Source of the DNA: DATARR01 sp034666985
GTDB taxonomy: Bacteria > Acidobacteriota > Thermoanaerobaculia > Multivoradales > UBA5704
Assembly (NCBI GenBank): GCA_034666985.1
Contig: JAXDKS010000022.1
Span: 186,001-250,000 of the forward strand
Direction of reading: 5' to 3'
DNA length: 64,000 nt
Shown: in pieces, positions 52,883 to 61,908 of the stretch
Layout: every line of letters begins with the position of its first letter
How positions within the stretch are numbered: the stretch's first letter is position 1
The notes under the pieces: generated by a model
Seen by the model: the letters and a program-made list of their open reading frames with translations, nothing else
Database searches by the model: none
Told to the model about the DNA's origin: nothing
Made by a program: the position numbers and the translations under genes

Positions 52883-53578
52883 ATGTACCACAAGCTTTCG
52901 ACGTCGTTGCTCGCCGAGTTCATCGGCACCTTCACGCTGATCTTCATCGGCGCCGGCGCCGGCGCCCTGGGGATCGGCGGCCTGGTGGGCGTGGCCTTCG
53001 CCCACGGCCTGGTGGTGCTGGGCTTCGCCTACGCCTACGGCCACATCTCGGGCACGCACATCAACCCCGCGGTGACCCTGGGGGTCTGGTCGGCAGGGAA
53101 GATCGACACCCCCCGCGCCCTCTCCTACATCGTCTTCCAGATCGCCGGCGGCATCCTCGCGGCCTTCACCCTGGCCTGGATCCTGGGCGGCACGGGGACC
53201 GGCCTCGGCGCCACGCACCTGGCCCAGGGCCTCCAGGTGAAGGACGTGACGATCACCATCACGCCGCTGATCGGAGTGGTCCTCGAGGCGATCCTGACCT
53301 TCTTCCTGGTCAACGCCGTGATGAACGCGGGCATCAGCGGCAAGGCGACCATCCCTGGCGGTCTCGCCATCGGCCTCACCCTGACCTTCTGCATCCTGAT
53401 GGGCGGCCCCCTCACCGGCGCCAGCCTCAACCCCGCCCGCAGCATCGGTCCCGCGATGGCCACCGGCAACTTCACCGACCTCTGGATCTACCTTGTGGGC
53501 CCCGCCCTGGGCGGCGTGGCCGCCGGGCTGCTCTACAGGGCGGTCTACGAGGAGGAGGAGCGGCCGCGGAAGAAGTAG
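52883..53578 (+). CDS. MIP family channel (aquaporin)
   Basis: 231 aa, six membrane helices and two half-helices. Both NPA boxes are intact: GTHINPAVTLG near residue 57 and GASLNPARSIGP near residue 185, the latter with the selectivity-filter Arg. LLAEFIGTFTLIFIGAGAGA is the usual start. Length and spacing fit water-selective AqpZ-type channels rather than glycerol facilitators, which carry a longer insert. Confidence 0.93.
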   Translation: MYHKLSTSLLAEFIGTFTLIFIGAGAGALGIGGLVGVAFAHGLVVLGFAYAYGHISGTHINPAVTLGVWSAGKIDTPRALSYIVFQIAGGILAAFTLAWILGGTGTGLGATHLAQGLQVKDVTITITPLIGVVLEAILTFFLVNAVMNAGISGKATIPGGLAIGLTLTFCILMGGPLTGASLNPARSIGPAMATGNFTDLWIYLVGPALGGVAAGLLYRAVYEEEERPRKK

Positions 53579-53587
53579 GCGGCCTCG

Positions 53588-55027
53588 CTATCCCGGCGGC
53601 AGCACGTCCGGCCACCAGCTCCCCGGCACGTTCATCGGCCAGGGGCAGGTCTGCTGGATGTTCAGCTCGCGGAACATGGGGCTGTCGTACTTCAGATTGA
53701 AGTTGAAGCCGTCCCGGGGGTTGTGGCCGGCGCAGCGGTACTGGGGGGTGCCGAAGGCGATGGCCAGGACGAGGAGGACTTCGGCGACGCCGTAGGCGCG
53801 GGTCCAGGTGATCGCGCGGGCAGCGAGGCGGGTGCGGGCGAGGGGGCCGGCCCAGAGCACCATGGGCAGGATGGCGGCGTGGAAGAGGATCAGCACCTGC
53901 CACATCATCAGGGTCGTGGGCGAGAGGGCGAAGACGATCAGGCCCGCCACGAAGCAGATCCGGACATAACCCTTCACCCAAGAGCGGCCGGAGGTGCCGG
54001 GGATCAGCCGGCGTCGCCAGACGGTCCGGCCCCACATCCGCAGCCGCGCGAGACGCGTCGGTGGAGCCGGCCGGGATCGCCGTACTCGCCACAACCGGAC
54101 GTTGGCGATCAGGGGGAAGAGGAGGGTGAGGGCCAGGACCGTGCCTGCCAGGACATGGAGCCCAGGCCCCAGCCAGCGGTCCGGTCTCCCCAGCAGCTCG
54201 GAGAAGTTGAAGTCGTCCATCCGCTCGGATACGGATAGCGAGGCGTAGCGCAGCCAGTAGCCGATCCCCCGCGGCAGTCCGAAGATCAGGCCACGCCCGA
54301 TGAAGCCTTTCTTGGCCTCCGTCACGATGTCGGGGTGAGACAGCACCTCGACCGCCCACGGGATAAGGGGTAGCGCGGCCAGGAATGCACCCAGGATCGC
54401 GCCGGGCCAGTGGACCCGGAAGAAGCGGCGCAGCCAGAGCAGCAGCGAGGCCACGGCGAGCAGCAGGAACGAGGCGTGGATCTGGAAGGCGATCGCGAGC
54501 CCGGCGGCGTGCCAGAAGGAGGGCCAGAACCGGGGCCGCTCCCGCTGCGCCAGGGCGCTCCACAGGTGGATCGAGCTGAAGAGGAAGAGGTAGTTCGGAT
54601 TCCAGAGGAACGAGGCGAAGTAGAGCTGCCAGGGGTTCAGCCAGTAGAGCAGGGCGAGCAGCACCCGCTCGCGGGGCGCCAGGTATCGCTTGAGCGTGCC
54701 GTCCAGCAGCCAGTAGGCGGCGATGTGGAACAGCAGGACGAGGGCGCTCGGCGCCCGGTGGTCCCGCCACAGCATCAGCGGCAGGCCGACCAGCACGCTG
54801 GTGATGCCTCCCGGCGCCTTGCCCCCTGTGGACATGGGGTTGCCGTAGGGGATGAAGATCCCCTTTTCGGCCAGCAGCCACCCCCGGGCGAGGAGGTTGA
54901 GCTGGTCGCCCCCTACCTGGCTGCGGACCAGCATGAGGATGGCGAGGGACAATCCGAGGGCGAAGAGGGCCCAGACGATTCGCACCGCGGCGGCTGGAGA
55001 GAGCCGGGATGGAGTCGGGGAGGGCAT
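53588..55027 (-). CDS. Polytopic membrane protein, GT-C glycosyltransferase-like
   Basis: About 479 aa with ~11 membrane helices. The first loop has SQVGGDQLNLLARGWLLAEK, an acidic site like those of GT-C enzymes, then YGNPMSTGGKAPGGITSVLV. RERVLLALLYWLNPWQLYF and WNPNYLFLFSSIHLWSALAQ are also of this type. The C-terminal ~60 residues are soluble. ATG 55027 assumed; 55057 is possible. Divergent from the paralogue trio that follows, probably part of one glycan-related cluster. Confidence 0.65.
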   Translation of the reverse strand: MPSPTPSRLSPAAAVRIVWALFALGLSLAILMLVRSQVGGDQLNLLARGWLLAEKGIFIPYGNPMSTGGKAPGGITSVLVGLPLMLWRDHRAPSALVLLFHIAAYWLLDGTLKRYLAPRERVLLALLYWLNPWQLYFASFLWNPNYLFLFSSIHLWSALAQRERPRFWPSFWHAAGLAIAFQIHASFLLLAVASLLLWLRRFFRVHWPGAILGAFLAALPLIPWAVEVLSHPDIVTEAKKGFIGRGLIFGLPRGIGYWLRYASLSVSERMDDFNFSELLGRPDRWLGPGLHVLAGTVLALTLLFPLIANVRLWRVRRSRPAPPTRLARLRMWGRTVWRRRLIPGTSGRSWVKGYVRICFVAGLIVFALSPTTLMMWQVLILFHAAILPMVLWAGPLARTRLAARAITWTRAYGVAEVLLVLAIAFGTPQYRCAGHNPRDGFNFNLKYDSPMFRELNIQQTCPWPMNVPGSWWPDVLPPG

Positions 55028-55070
55028 CTCGGAGGCGCCGGTGGGCAATAGGGGCAATGGGGAGCTGAAC

Positions 55071-55076
55071 TATACT
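55071..55076 (+). promoter_or_regulatory. -10 box TATACT, leaderless arrangement
   Basis: CTATACT ends nine bases before GTG 55086, first gene of the paralogue trio. Confidence 0.5.
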
Positions 55077-55085
55077 CTGCCCCTC

Positions 55086-56837
55086 GTGAAGCAGGAAGGG
55101 ACGACGGCTCCGTGGCGCCCGGGAGGGGCACGCGCTCTGAGGTGGACGGCGGTGGCCGGCCTCTACACGGCGCTCACCCTCGTCTATTTCTGGCCGCTGC
55201 CCCGGCTCTGGGGGGATCACATCGGCCCCGAGCTCGGCGATCCCCTGTTCGTCCTCTATGTCCTCAAGTGGGGGGCCCACCAGATCCGGCTGGGCCTGCC
55301 CGACGTCTGGAACGCCAACTTCTTCTATCCCACGCGGGGCGCGCTGGCCTTCTCCGACCATCTGCTGGGGCCGGCGGCCCAGCTCGCCCTGTTCCAGACG
55401 ATCGTCCCCAACGCCATCGCGGGTTACAACTTCCTCTTCCTCAGCTCGTTCGTGGCCAGCGCGCTCGCGACCTGCTGGGTGCTGCGCCGCAGCGGGCTTT
55501 CCTGGGTGGCGGCCGGGCTGGGGGGCTGGATGTTCGCCTACTCGCCCTTCCGGGTGTCGCAGACGCCTCATCTCCAGATCCTCATCGCCCAGTGGATCCC
55601 CCTCACGCTCTGGTTCTGGGACCGGCTGCTCACCCGGCGGACGGCGAAGAACGCCATCCTCTTCCTTCTCTTCTACCTGTTGAACCTCTCGGGCGGCGCT
55701 TATCTCGCCTACATGATCCACTTCCCGCTGGCGGCGATCCTGGTCAGCCGGGCTCTCGAGCAGCGGCGGGAGCTGATCTCGGTCCGCTCGCTGCGGGTCT
55801 TCGTGCCGGTCGCCCTGGTGGCGGGGGGCGCCGCGGCCGTCCTCTTCCTTCCCTACATCCGGATCTCCCATACGATGGGTCTCACCCGCTCGCATGAGGA
55901 GGCCCAGGAGTTCGGCGCCACCCTGGTGAGCTACTTCAGCCCCACGAGCGAGGGGATCTACTTCGGTCCGCGGGCACGGCAGCTCCTGAGAGGGATGACC
56001 GAGCTCTTTCTCCGGCCGGAGAACTCCCTGTTTGCCGGATTCCTGCCGACGGGCTTTTTCGTTATCGGGGTGATAGGGGCCGTGACGGCTTGGCGAGGAC
56101 GGAGGGAGGGGGATCGGGACGTCGGGAATGTCTGGGCACGGGGGCTCGCCCTCTCAGGTGCCGTATGCTTCGCGCTCTCGCTCGCGGTCGTCTACGAGCC
56201 GTTGATGCGGGTGATCCCCGGCCTCTCGGGGATGCGGGTGCCGGCCCGCTTCTACGCCTTCGTTTCGCTCACCCTGGTCTACTTCGCGGCCCGCGGGCTG
56301 GACCTCGTCCTGTGCCGCCTGCCCGGACCCCGGGCGCGGGCGGCCGTCGCCGTGGGGGTCGGCCTCGTCCTGGCCGTGGAGCTGGCGCCCCGGTCCCTCC
56401 GCTGGGATGCCGTGACGAGGGAGGAGGAGATGCCCGCGGTCTACACCTGGATCCGGGACGAGCCCACGGTCCGCTCGCTGATCGAGCTGCCCATCCACGC
56501 GGACACGCGGGAGAACCAGTACCTCTACGCCTCGACGGTGCACTGGAAGCCCATTGCCAACGGCTACAGCGGCTACATCCCGCAGCCTCACCAGGAGCTG
56601 ACCGAGCGCATCCGCTTCCTCCCCGGTCCGGACGGTTTCGACCTGCTGCGCAGCCTGTGGATCTCCCACATCCTGGTCCACGCCCGGCGGCCGGATCGCG
56701 CCCAGGTCCTGCGCAACTGGGAGGCGAGGTTCGCCACCGGGCCGGAGCGCCAGGTGGAGAGGGTGTACGCCGCCGATGGATTCTCCGTGTACCGCCTGCT
56801 CGACGCTCCTTCGGAGCCAACTCGGGGCGGATCATGA
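55086..56837 (+). CDS. YfhO/GT-C-like membrane protein, tandem paralogue A
   Basis: 583 aa from GTG 55086. About 11 membrane helices followed by a soluble ~120-residue C-terminal domain. Shared landmarks of the trio: YFWPLPRLWGDHIGPELGDP (acidic first loop), WNANFFYPTRGALAFSDHLL, PNAIAGYNFLFLSSF, AQWIPLTLWFWDRLL, PGLSGMRVPARF, and in the C-terminal domain STVHWKPIANGYSGY. The overall plan matches GT-C glycosyltransferases/YfhO-type proteins acting on lipid-linked sugars; donor and acceptor unknown. Stop overlaps gene B (ATGA). Confidence 0.75.
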   Translation: MKQEGTTAPWRPGGARALRWTAVAGLYTALTLVYFWPLPRLWGDHIGPELGDPLFVLYVLKWGAHQIRLGLPDVWNANFFYPTRGALAFSDHLLGPAAQLALFQTIVPNAIAGYNFLFLSSFVASALATCWVLRRSGLSWVAAGLGGWMFAYSPFRVSQTPHLQILIAQWIPLTLWFWDRLLTRRTAKNAILFLLFYLLNLSGGAYLAYMIHFPLAAILVSRALEQRRELISVRSLRVFVPVALVAGGAAAVLFLPYIRISHTMGLTRSHEEAQEFGATLVSYFSPTSEGIYFGPRARQLLRGMTELFLRPENSLFAGFLPTGFFVIGVIGAVTAWRGRREGDRDVGNVWARGLALSGAVCFALSLAVVYEPLMRVIPGLSGMRVPARFYAFVSLTLVYFAARGLDLVLCRLPGPRARAAVAVGVGLVLAVELAPRSLRWDAVTREEEMPAVYTWIRDEPTVRSLIELPIHADTRENQYLYASTVHWKPIANGYSGYIPQPHQELTERIRFLPGPDGFDLLRSLWISHILVHARRPDRAQVLRNWEARFATGPERQVERVYAADGFSVYRLLDAPSEPTRGGS

Positions 56838-58546
56838 GCGAGCGCGGACGGCGCGCGCTGATCTGGACGGCGGTGGTCTGCCTGTACACGGCGGGCACGC
56901 TCGCCTACTTCTGGCCGCTCCCCCGTCTCTGGGGAGATCACATCGGCCCCGACCTCGGAGACCCGCTGTTCAATCTCTACGTCCTCAAGTGGGGAGCGCA
57001 CCAGATCCGGCTCGGTCTGCCCGACCTCTGGAACGCCAACATCTTCTATCCCACCCGGGGCGCTCTCGCCTTCTCCGACCATCTCCTGGGGCCGGCGGCC
57101 CAGCTCGTCCTGTTCGAGACGGCCATCCCCAACGCCATTGCCGGCTACAACTTCCTCTTCCTCTCGTCCTTCGTGGGCAGCGCCCTCGCCGTCTGCTGGG
57201 TGCTCCGCCGGAGCGGGCTCTCGTGGACGGCGGCCGTGCTGGCCGGGTGGATGTACGCGTACTCCTCCTTCCGGCTGTCGCAGGCGGCCCATCTCCAGAT
57301 CCTCCTCGCCCAGTGGATCCCCCTCACCCTCTGGTTCTGGGACCGGCTCCTGGCGGAGAGGACGGTGAAGAACGCCGTCCTCTTCCTCCTGTTCTACCTG
57401 CTCAACCTGACGGGCGGCAGCTATTTCGCCTACATGATCCACTTCTGCCTGCTGGCGATCCTCGTCAGCCGGGCTCTGGTGGAGAGGCGGGCTCTCCTCT
57501 CCTTTCCCTCGCTGCGGGTCCTCGTGCCCGTGGCCCTGGTGGCCGGGATGGCCGCGGCCGCTCTCTTCCTGCCCTATGTGCGGATCTCCCGGGCCCAGGG
57601 GCTCACCCGGTCGGCGGCGGAGACCGAGGAGTACAGCGCCCGGCTGGCCAGCTACTTCAGCCCCTCGGGCGAGAACCTCTACTTCGGCGAGAGGGCGGAC
57701 AGGCTCCTGCACGCCGCGCTGGGAGAGAAGGCCGACCTCTTCTATCGTCCGGAGAGCTCTCTCTTCGCCGGCTTCCTGCCCACCATCCTTTTCTTCGTGG
57801 CCGCCTGGGCCGCCGTGAGGCAACGCGGACCGGCGGACCCGTGGGCGCGGGGGCTCGCCCTTTCGGGCCTCGTCTGCTTCGCCCTCTCGTTCGCGAGGGT
57901 GTACGTGCCTCTCTCCCGGATCATCCCCGGGCTCTCGGGGATGCGCGTGCCGGCCCGCTTCGACGCTTTCGTATCCCTCACCGTGGTCTTCTTCGCCGCC
58001 CGTGGTGTGGACCTCCTGCTGCACCGCGTCCCCGGGCCGCGGGCGCGAGCGGCCGTGGCCGCGGGTCTCGCGGTCATCCTCGCCGTGGAGCTGGCCCCCC
58101 GGGGCTATGCCTGGGAGCCCGTGCCCCGGGAGGAGGAGCTGCCCGAGGTGTACCGCTGGCTGCGGGATCAGCCCGACGTCAAAGGCCTGGTCGAGCTGCC
58201 CCTCTATGGAGACAGCCGGGAGAACGACTACCTCTACGCCGCCACCGTGCACTGGAAGCCCATCGCCAACGGCTACAGCGGCTACATGGCGGAGAGCTAC
58301 CTCGAGCTCGCCAACCGCATCCGCTTCCTCCCCGGTCCCGCCGCCTTCGACCTGCTGCGCCGGCTGGGGATCTCCCACCTCGTGGTCCACGCCCGGCAAC
58401 CGAAGCGGGTGAGGGCCGTGCGGAGCTGGGAGGAGAGGTTCACCGCCGACCCGGAGCGCCAGATGGAGAAGGTGTACGAATCGGACGGCGTCTTCGTGTA
58501 CCGCGTGTTGGATGCCCCGGCGGCCCCGAGGGAGAACGGCTCGTGA
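56834..58546 (+). CDS. YfhO/GT-C-like membrane protein, tandem paralogue B
   Basis: 570 aa. Closest to paralogue A along its whole length: the helices, the first-loop WGDHIGPDLGDPLFNLYVLK, LLAQWIPLTLWFWDRLLA and STVHWKPIANGYSGYMAES-type C-terminal block differ at few positions. Divergence concentrates in the loop around residues 260-310. Translation is coupled on both sides by 4-bp overlaps. A recent duplication is the simplest reading. Confidence 0.75.
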   Translation: MSERGRRALIWTAVVCLYTAGTLAYFWPLPRLWGDHIGPDLGDPLFNLYVLKWGAHQIRLGLPDLWNANIFYPTRGALAFSDHLLGPAAQLVLFETAIPNAIAGYNFLFLSSFVGSALAVCWVLRRSGLSWTAAVLAGWMYAYSSFRLSQAAHLQILLAQWIPLTLWFWDRLLAERTVKNAVLFLLFYLLNLTGGSYFAYMIHFCLLAILVSRALVERRALLSFPSLRVLVPVALVAGMAAAALFLPYVRISRAQGLTRSAAETEEYSARLASYFSPSGENLYFGERADRLLHAALGEKADLFYRPESSLFAGFLPTILFFVAAWAAVRQRGPADPWARGLALSGLVCFALSFARVYVPLSRIIPGLSGMRVPARFDAFVSLTVVFFAARGVDLLLHRVPGPRARAAVAAGLAVILAVELAPRGYAWEPVPREEELPEVYRWLRDQPDVKGLVELPLYGDSRENDYLYAATVHWKPIANGYSGYMAESYLELANRIRFLPGPAAFDLLRRLGISHLVVHARQPKRVRAVRSWEERFTADPERQMEKVYESDGVFVYRVLDAPAAPRENGS

Positions 58547-60282
58547 GCTCTCCGAGGTCCCCAAGGATGGCGCGCGCCCTGGCCTGGGCGGCGGTGGCCG
58601 GCCTCTTCGTGGTCGCCACCCTGGTGGCCTTGAGGCCGATCTGGCGGCTCGGGGGCGACCATCTCACCGACAGTCTCGGGGATCCCCTGTTCAACCTCTG
58701 GGTGCTCAAGTGGGGCGTTCACCAGATCCGGCTGGGCCTGCCCGACGTCTGGAACGCCAACAACTTCTATCCCAACCCGGGGACGCTGACGTTCTCGGAC
58801 CACCTGCTGGGGCCGGCGGCCCAGCTCGCCCTGTTCCTGGAGGCCGTTCCCAACGCCATCGCCGGCTACAACGTCCTGCTCTTCACTTCGTTCGTGGCGA
58901 GCGCCCTCGCCACCGCCTGGGTGGTGCGCCAGGGCGGACGATCGTGGGCGGCGGCCGTGCTGGCGGGATGGATGTTCGCCTTCTCGCCGTTCCGCCTGTC
59001 TCAGGTGGGGCACCTCCAGCTCATGATCGCCCAGTGGATCCCTCTCACCCTGTGGTTCTGGGACCGGCTGCTCGCCGAACGGAGGGCGAAGCACGCACTC
59101 CTCTTCCTGTTCTTCTATCTCCTCAACCTGACGGGGGGTTGCTATCTCGCCTACATGATCCACTTCCCCCTGCTGGCGCTGCTGGCGAGCCGCGCCGCCT
59201 CCGAAGGGCGGGCGCTGGTCTCGCCGCGCTCGTTGCGGGTGCTGGCCCCGGTGGCCCTGGTGGCGGCGGTCGCGGCCGGCGTTCTCTTCCTTCCCTATGC
59301 ACGGATCTCGCGCGCGCAGCGGCTCACCCGGACGACCGAGGAGGTGGAGCGGTATGGCGCGACCCTGGTGAGCTACTTCCAGCCAGCGCCCCAGAGCCTC
59401 TACTTCACCCCGGTACGAAACCGGCTGCGGCCGCTGCTGGGGCTCGAGAGGGTCCGGCGCCCCCACCTCGGAGAGAGATCGCTCTTCGCCGGCTTCCTGC
59501 CGACCCTCCTCTTCGTCCTCGGGGCGGTGACGGCCTGGCGCCGGCGTCGTGACGGACCGCCGGACCCCTGGACGCGGGGGCTCGCCCTCTCGGGTGCCCT
59601 CTGCTTCGCCCTGTCGTTCGCCGCGATCTATGGGCCGCTCATGCGGGTGGTCCCCGGTCTCGCGGGCATGCGCGTCCCCGCCCGCTTCTACTTCTTCACC
59701 TCGTTCACCCTGGCCTGGTTCGCCGCCTGTGGCTTCGACGTCCTGCTGCAACGCCTGCGGGGGCCGAGGGCGCGGGCGGCCCTCGCCACGGCGCTGGTCC
59801 TCCTCGTCGCGGCCGAGCTCACCCCCCGGCGCCTGCCGTGGGCTGCCCTGCCGCGGGAGGAGCAGATCCCCGACGCCTACCGCTGGATCGCTCGCGAGAC
59901 GTCGGTCAAGGCGCTCATCGAGCTACCCATCCACGGCGACGTCTCCGAGGCCCGGTACCTCTACAACTCGACGGTCCACTGGAAGCCCATCGCCAACGGC
60001 TTCAGCGGCTACGAGCCGCCGAGCCACCACGTGCTGGTGGAGCGCATCCACTTCCTGCCGGAGCAGGATGGCTTCGAGCTGCTGCGGGAGGCCTGGATCA
60101 CCCACCTGGTGGTCCACGCGCCCAATCCTCGCAAGGAGGAGATGCTGCGCCACTGGGAGGAGAGGTTCGCCACCGGGCCGGAGCGCCAGGTGGAGCGGGT
60201 CTACCAGTCAGGGGAGATCTCGATCTACCGGTTGCTCGACGCACCGGCCAGCTCGAGCACGCCGAACCGCGCCGGCTGGTGA
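58543..60282 (+). CDS. YfhO/GT-C-like membrane protein, tandem paralogue C
   Basis: 579 aa from GTG 58543 (GTGA overlap); ATG 58567 is an alternative. Same layout as A and B but the most diverged: the first loop is RLGGDHLTDSLGDPLFNLWV and the middle has WNANNFYPNPGTLTFSDHLL. The C-terminal domain keeps STVHWKPIANGFSGYEPP. The last 58 bp overlap the convergent CBM9-like gene. Confidence 0.75.
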   Translation: MSSPRSPRMARALAWAAVAGLFVVATLVALRPIWRLGGDHLTDSLGDPLFNLWVLKWGVHQIRLGLPDVWNANNFYPNPGTLTFSDHLLGPAAQLALFLEAVPNAIAGYNVLLFTSFVASALATAWVVRQGGRSWAAAVLAGWMFAFSPFRLSQVGHLQLMIAQWIPLTLWFWDRLLAERRAKHALLFLFFYLLNLTGGCYLAYMIHFPLLALLASRAASEGRALVSPRSLRVLAPVALVAAVAAGVLFLPYARISRAQRLTRTTEEVERYGATLVSYFQPAPQSLYFTPVRNRLRPLLGLERVRRPHLGERSLFAGFLPTLLFVLGAVTAWRRRRDGPPDPWTRGLALSGALCFALSFAAIYGPLMRVVPGLAGMRVPARFYFFTSFTLAWFAACGFDVLLQRLRGPRARAALATALVLLVAAELTPRRLPWAALPREEQIPDAYRWIARETSVKALIELPIHGDVSEARYLYNSTVHWKPIANGFSGYEPPSHHVLVERIHFLPEQDGFELLREAWITHLVVHAPNPRKEEMLRHWEERFATGPERQVERVYQSGEISIYRLLDAPASSSTPNRAGW

Positions 60283-60887
60283 AAGTCGGCCGGCCGCGTG
60301 AGGGTCGGGGACCAGCAACTGAATTCCGGCTCGGTGTCCTGCGGGTGCCGCGGCCGCTCGATGCGATAGAAATTGGCCCGCCAGAGCGGTACGGCCGGGC
60401 CGATACCGCTCCAGGGAAGGAGCACGGTGGTCCACCAGTCCTGGCGGGCGCTGCCCCGTCCCACCATCCAGCGGATGCCCGGGCAATCCCACGACTTGTC
60501 GACCACCATTTCCGCTCGCCGCGAGGTGGGGTTGTGGACGATGCCGTCCCAGAGGACCCCCTTGGGGCTCACCTCAATCTCGAAGTAGTCGACCGGGTCG
60601 GCCGTCCCCGCCGCCAGGAAGATCTCCACCGCCTCCTCCTCATAGACGGGATCGTCCCGATGCTCGAAGGTCCCCCAGGCGTCGTGGTCCTCGCAGTCGA
60701 ACCGCACATGGAGCCCCTCGCCGTCCCAACCGACCCGGACCCGGGTCTGCTGCACCGCCGGTCCGCTGCCGTCGGCGAGCAGGAGGGGCGGAAGGGAGGG
60801 GAGATTGTCCCAGGCGGGAGAGACGGGATCAGCGAGGCCCTCAGATCGGGGGACGTGCCAGCGGGGGAGGTCGGGGAAGGGGGGCAT
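60225..60887 (-). CDS. Carbohydrate-binding family 9-like protein
   Basis: 220 aa. Beta-sandwich of the CBM9-like/DOMON-related type: RVRVGWDGEGLHVRFDCEDH, YEEEAVEIFLAAGTADPVDY, FEIEVSPKGVLWDGIVHNP and WTTVLLPWSGIG-like blocks. No signal peptide, so possibly cytoplasmic or exported otherwise. ATG 60887 chosen. Located beside the GT-C cluster, which agrees with a glycan-related role. Confidence 0.8.
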   Translation of the reverse strand: MPPFPDLPRWHVPRSEGLADPVSPAWDNLPSLPPLLLADGSGPAVQQTRVRVGWDGEGLHVRFDCEDHDAWGTFEHRDDPVYEEEAVEIFLAAGTADPVDYFEIEVSPKGVLWDGIVHNPTSRRAEMVVDKSWDCPGIRWMVGRGSARQDWWTTVLLPWSGIGPAVPLWRANFYRIERPRHPQDTEPEFSCWSPTLTRPADFHQPARFGVLELAGASSNR

Positions 60888-60913
60888 GGCGTGTTCTGGA
60901 CACGGATGTTGCG

Positions 60914-60919
60914 TATACT
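60914..60919 (+). promoter_or_regulatory. -10 box TATACT, leaderless arrangement
   Basis: GTATACT ends eight bases before the DUF3800 ATG with no ribosome site. Confidence 0.5.
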
Positions 60920-60927
60920 CGCGCCCC

Positions 60928-61701
60928 ATGTCCTCCAGCTTCGTAGTCTACATCGATGAGTCAGGCGACGAAGGCTTTGCCTTCGGCAAGGGCAGCTCGG
61001 AATGGTTCGTCCTGTCGGCGGTGGTCACCCTGCAATCCGAAGACATGGAGACCGTCCGGCTGGTGGACCGGGTCCGGAGCCGACTGAAGCGGCCGGACCA
61101 CAAGCCTCTCCATTTTCGGGACCTCCGCCACGAGCATCGGCTCGCCTTCGTGGCGGAGATCGCCGTGGCCTCGCTTCGCGTAGTCACTCTCCTGGTCCAC
61201 AAGCCATCTCTTCTGAAGTATGGGGAGTTGCTGGGACGAGATCTCTATTTCTCCGGGGTCACCGACCTCCTGGAACGCATCGCCTTGCTCTGTAAGGTTG
61301 CCCGGCCTAGGACGGGTGATGGGACAGCGGAAATCCTCTTCTCGCACCGCTCGGGCATGAGCTACGGCGACCTCAGAGATTTTCTCCAGGGCAGAGTTGA
61401 GCGGAAAGAGTTGGACGGGACATTTTTTCGACAGGACCGCGTACAGTCCCTTACGTCCGGCCGGAGAAAGGGCCTGCAGATCGCCGACGCCGTGGCGAGC
61501 GGCTTTTTCAAGGCGGTCGAGCCAACCGAATATGGATTCACGGAGGATCGCTACGCGCGGATTCTCAAGCCCATCCTCTTTCGGAGTGGCTCTCTGTACC
61601 TGGGATTCGGCTTGCAGCTTTGGCCCAACCGGCTCGGGGAGCTAATGGAAGAGCATGGCCCCACGTGGGTGCAGGAAGCTTTCGGTGGAGAAGAAGAATA
61701 G
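60928..61701 (+). CDS. DUF3800 domain protein
   Basis: 257 aa. N-terminal VVYIDESGDEGF and HFRDLRHEHRLAFVAEI, plus RRKGLQIADAVASGFFKAVE near the C-terminus, are the DUF3800 hallmarks. The acidic residues suggest an RNase H-like metal-dependent nuclease fold. Family members occur often in phages and defence regions; function untested. Codon use is less GC-rich than its neighbours. Confidence 0.88.
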   Translation: MSSSFVVYIDESGDEGFAFGKGSSEWFVLSAVVTLQSEDMETVRLVDRVRSRLKRPDHKPLHFRDLRHEHRLAFVAEIAVASLRVVTLLVHKPSLLKYGELLGRDLYFSGVTDLLERIALLCKVARPRTGDGTAEILFSHRSGMSYGDLRDFLQGRVERKELDGTFFRQDRVQSLTSGRRKGLQIADAVASGFFKAVEPTEYGFTEDRYARILKPILFRSGSLYLGFGLQLWPNRLGELMEEHGPTWVQEAFGGEEE

Positions 61702-61882
61702 GCAGGTCCCGGGCCTCAGGATCCCACCCCCTCAGGGGGGCTGCCGCTACCAGAGGTGGCCTCCCGCGCATACCTGCCGAGGAGAGTATCCCTCAATGCT
61801 CTCTAGTTGTCAATACTCGCCATACGATTTCCTTCCATGCGTGCCGGCCCCGTCCTGGTGCGACCCGCAGCCTGCCTTGCGG

Positions 61883-61888
61883 TAGACT
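61883..61888 (+). promoter_or_regulatory. -10 box TAGACT
   Basis: GGTAGACT, 20 bp before the TPM-domain gene ATG. Confidence 0.45.
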
Positions 61889-61908
61889 CTCCCGCGACGG
61901 AAATCCCC

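Noticed and set aside
56588..59751. Long minus-strand frames opposite the membrane paralogues
   Set aside because: They recur at the same place in each paralogue only because the sense genes are similar; His/Arg/Glu-rich with no domain.
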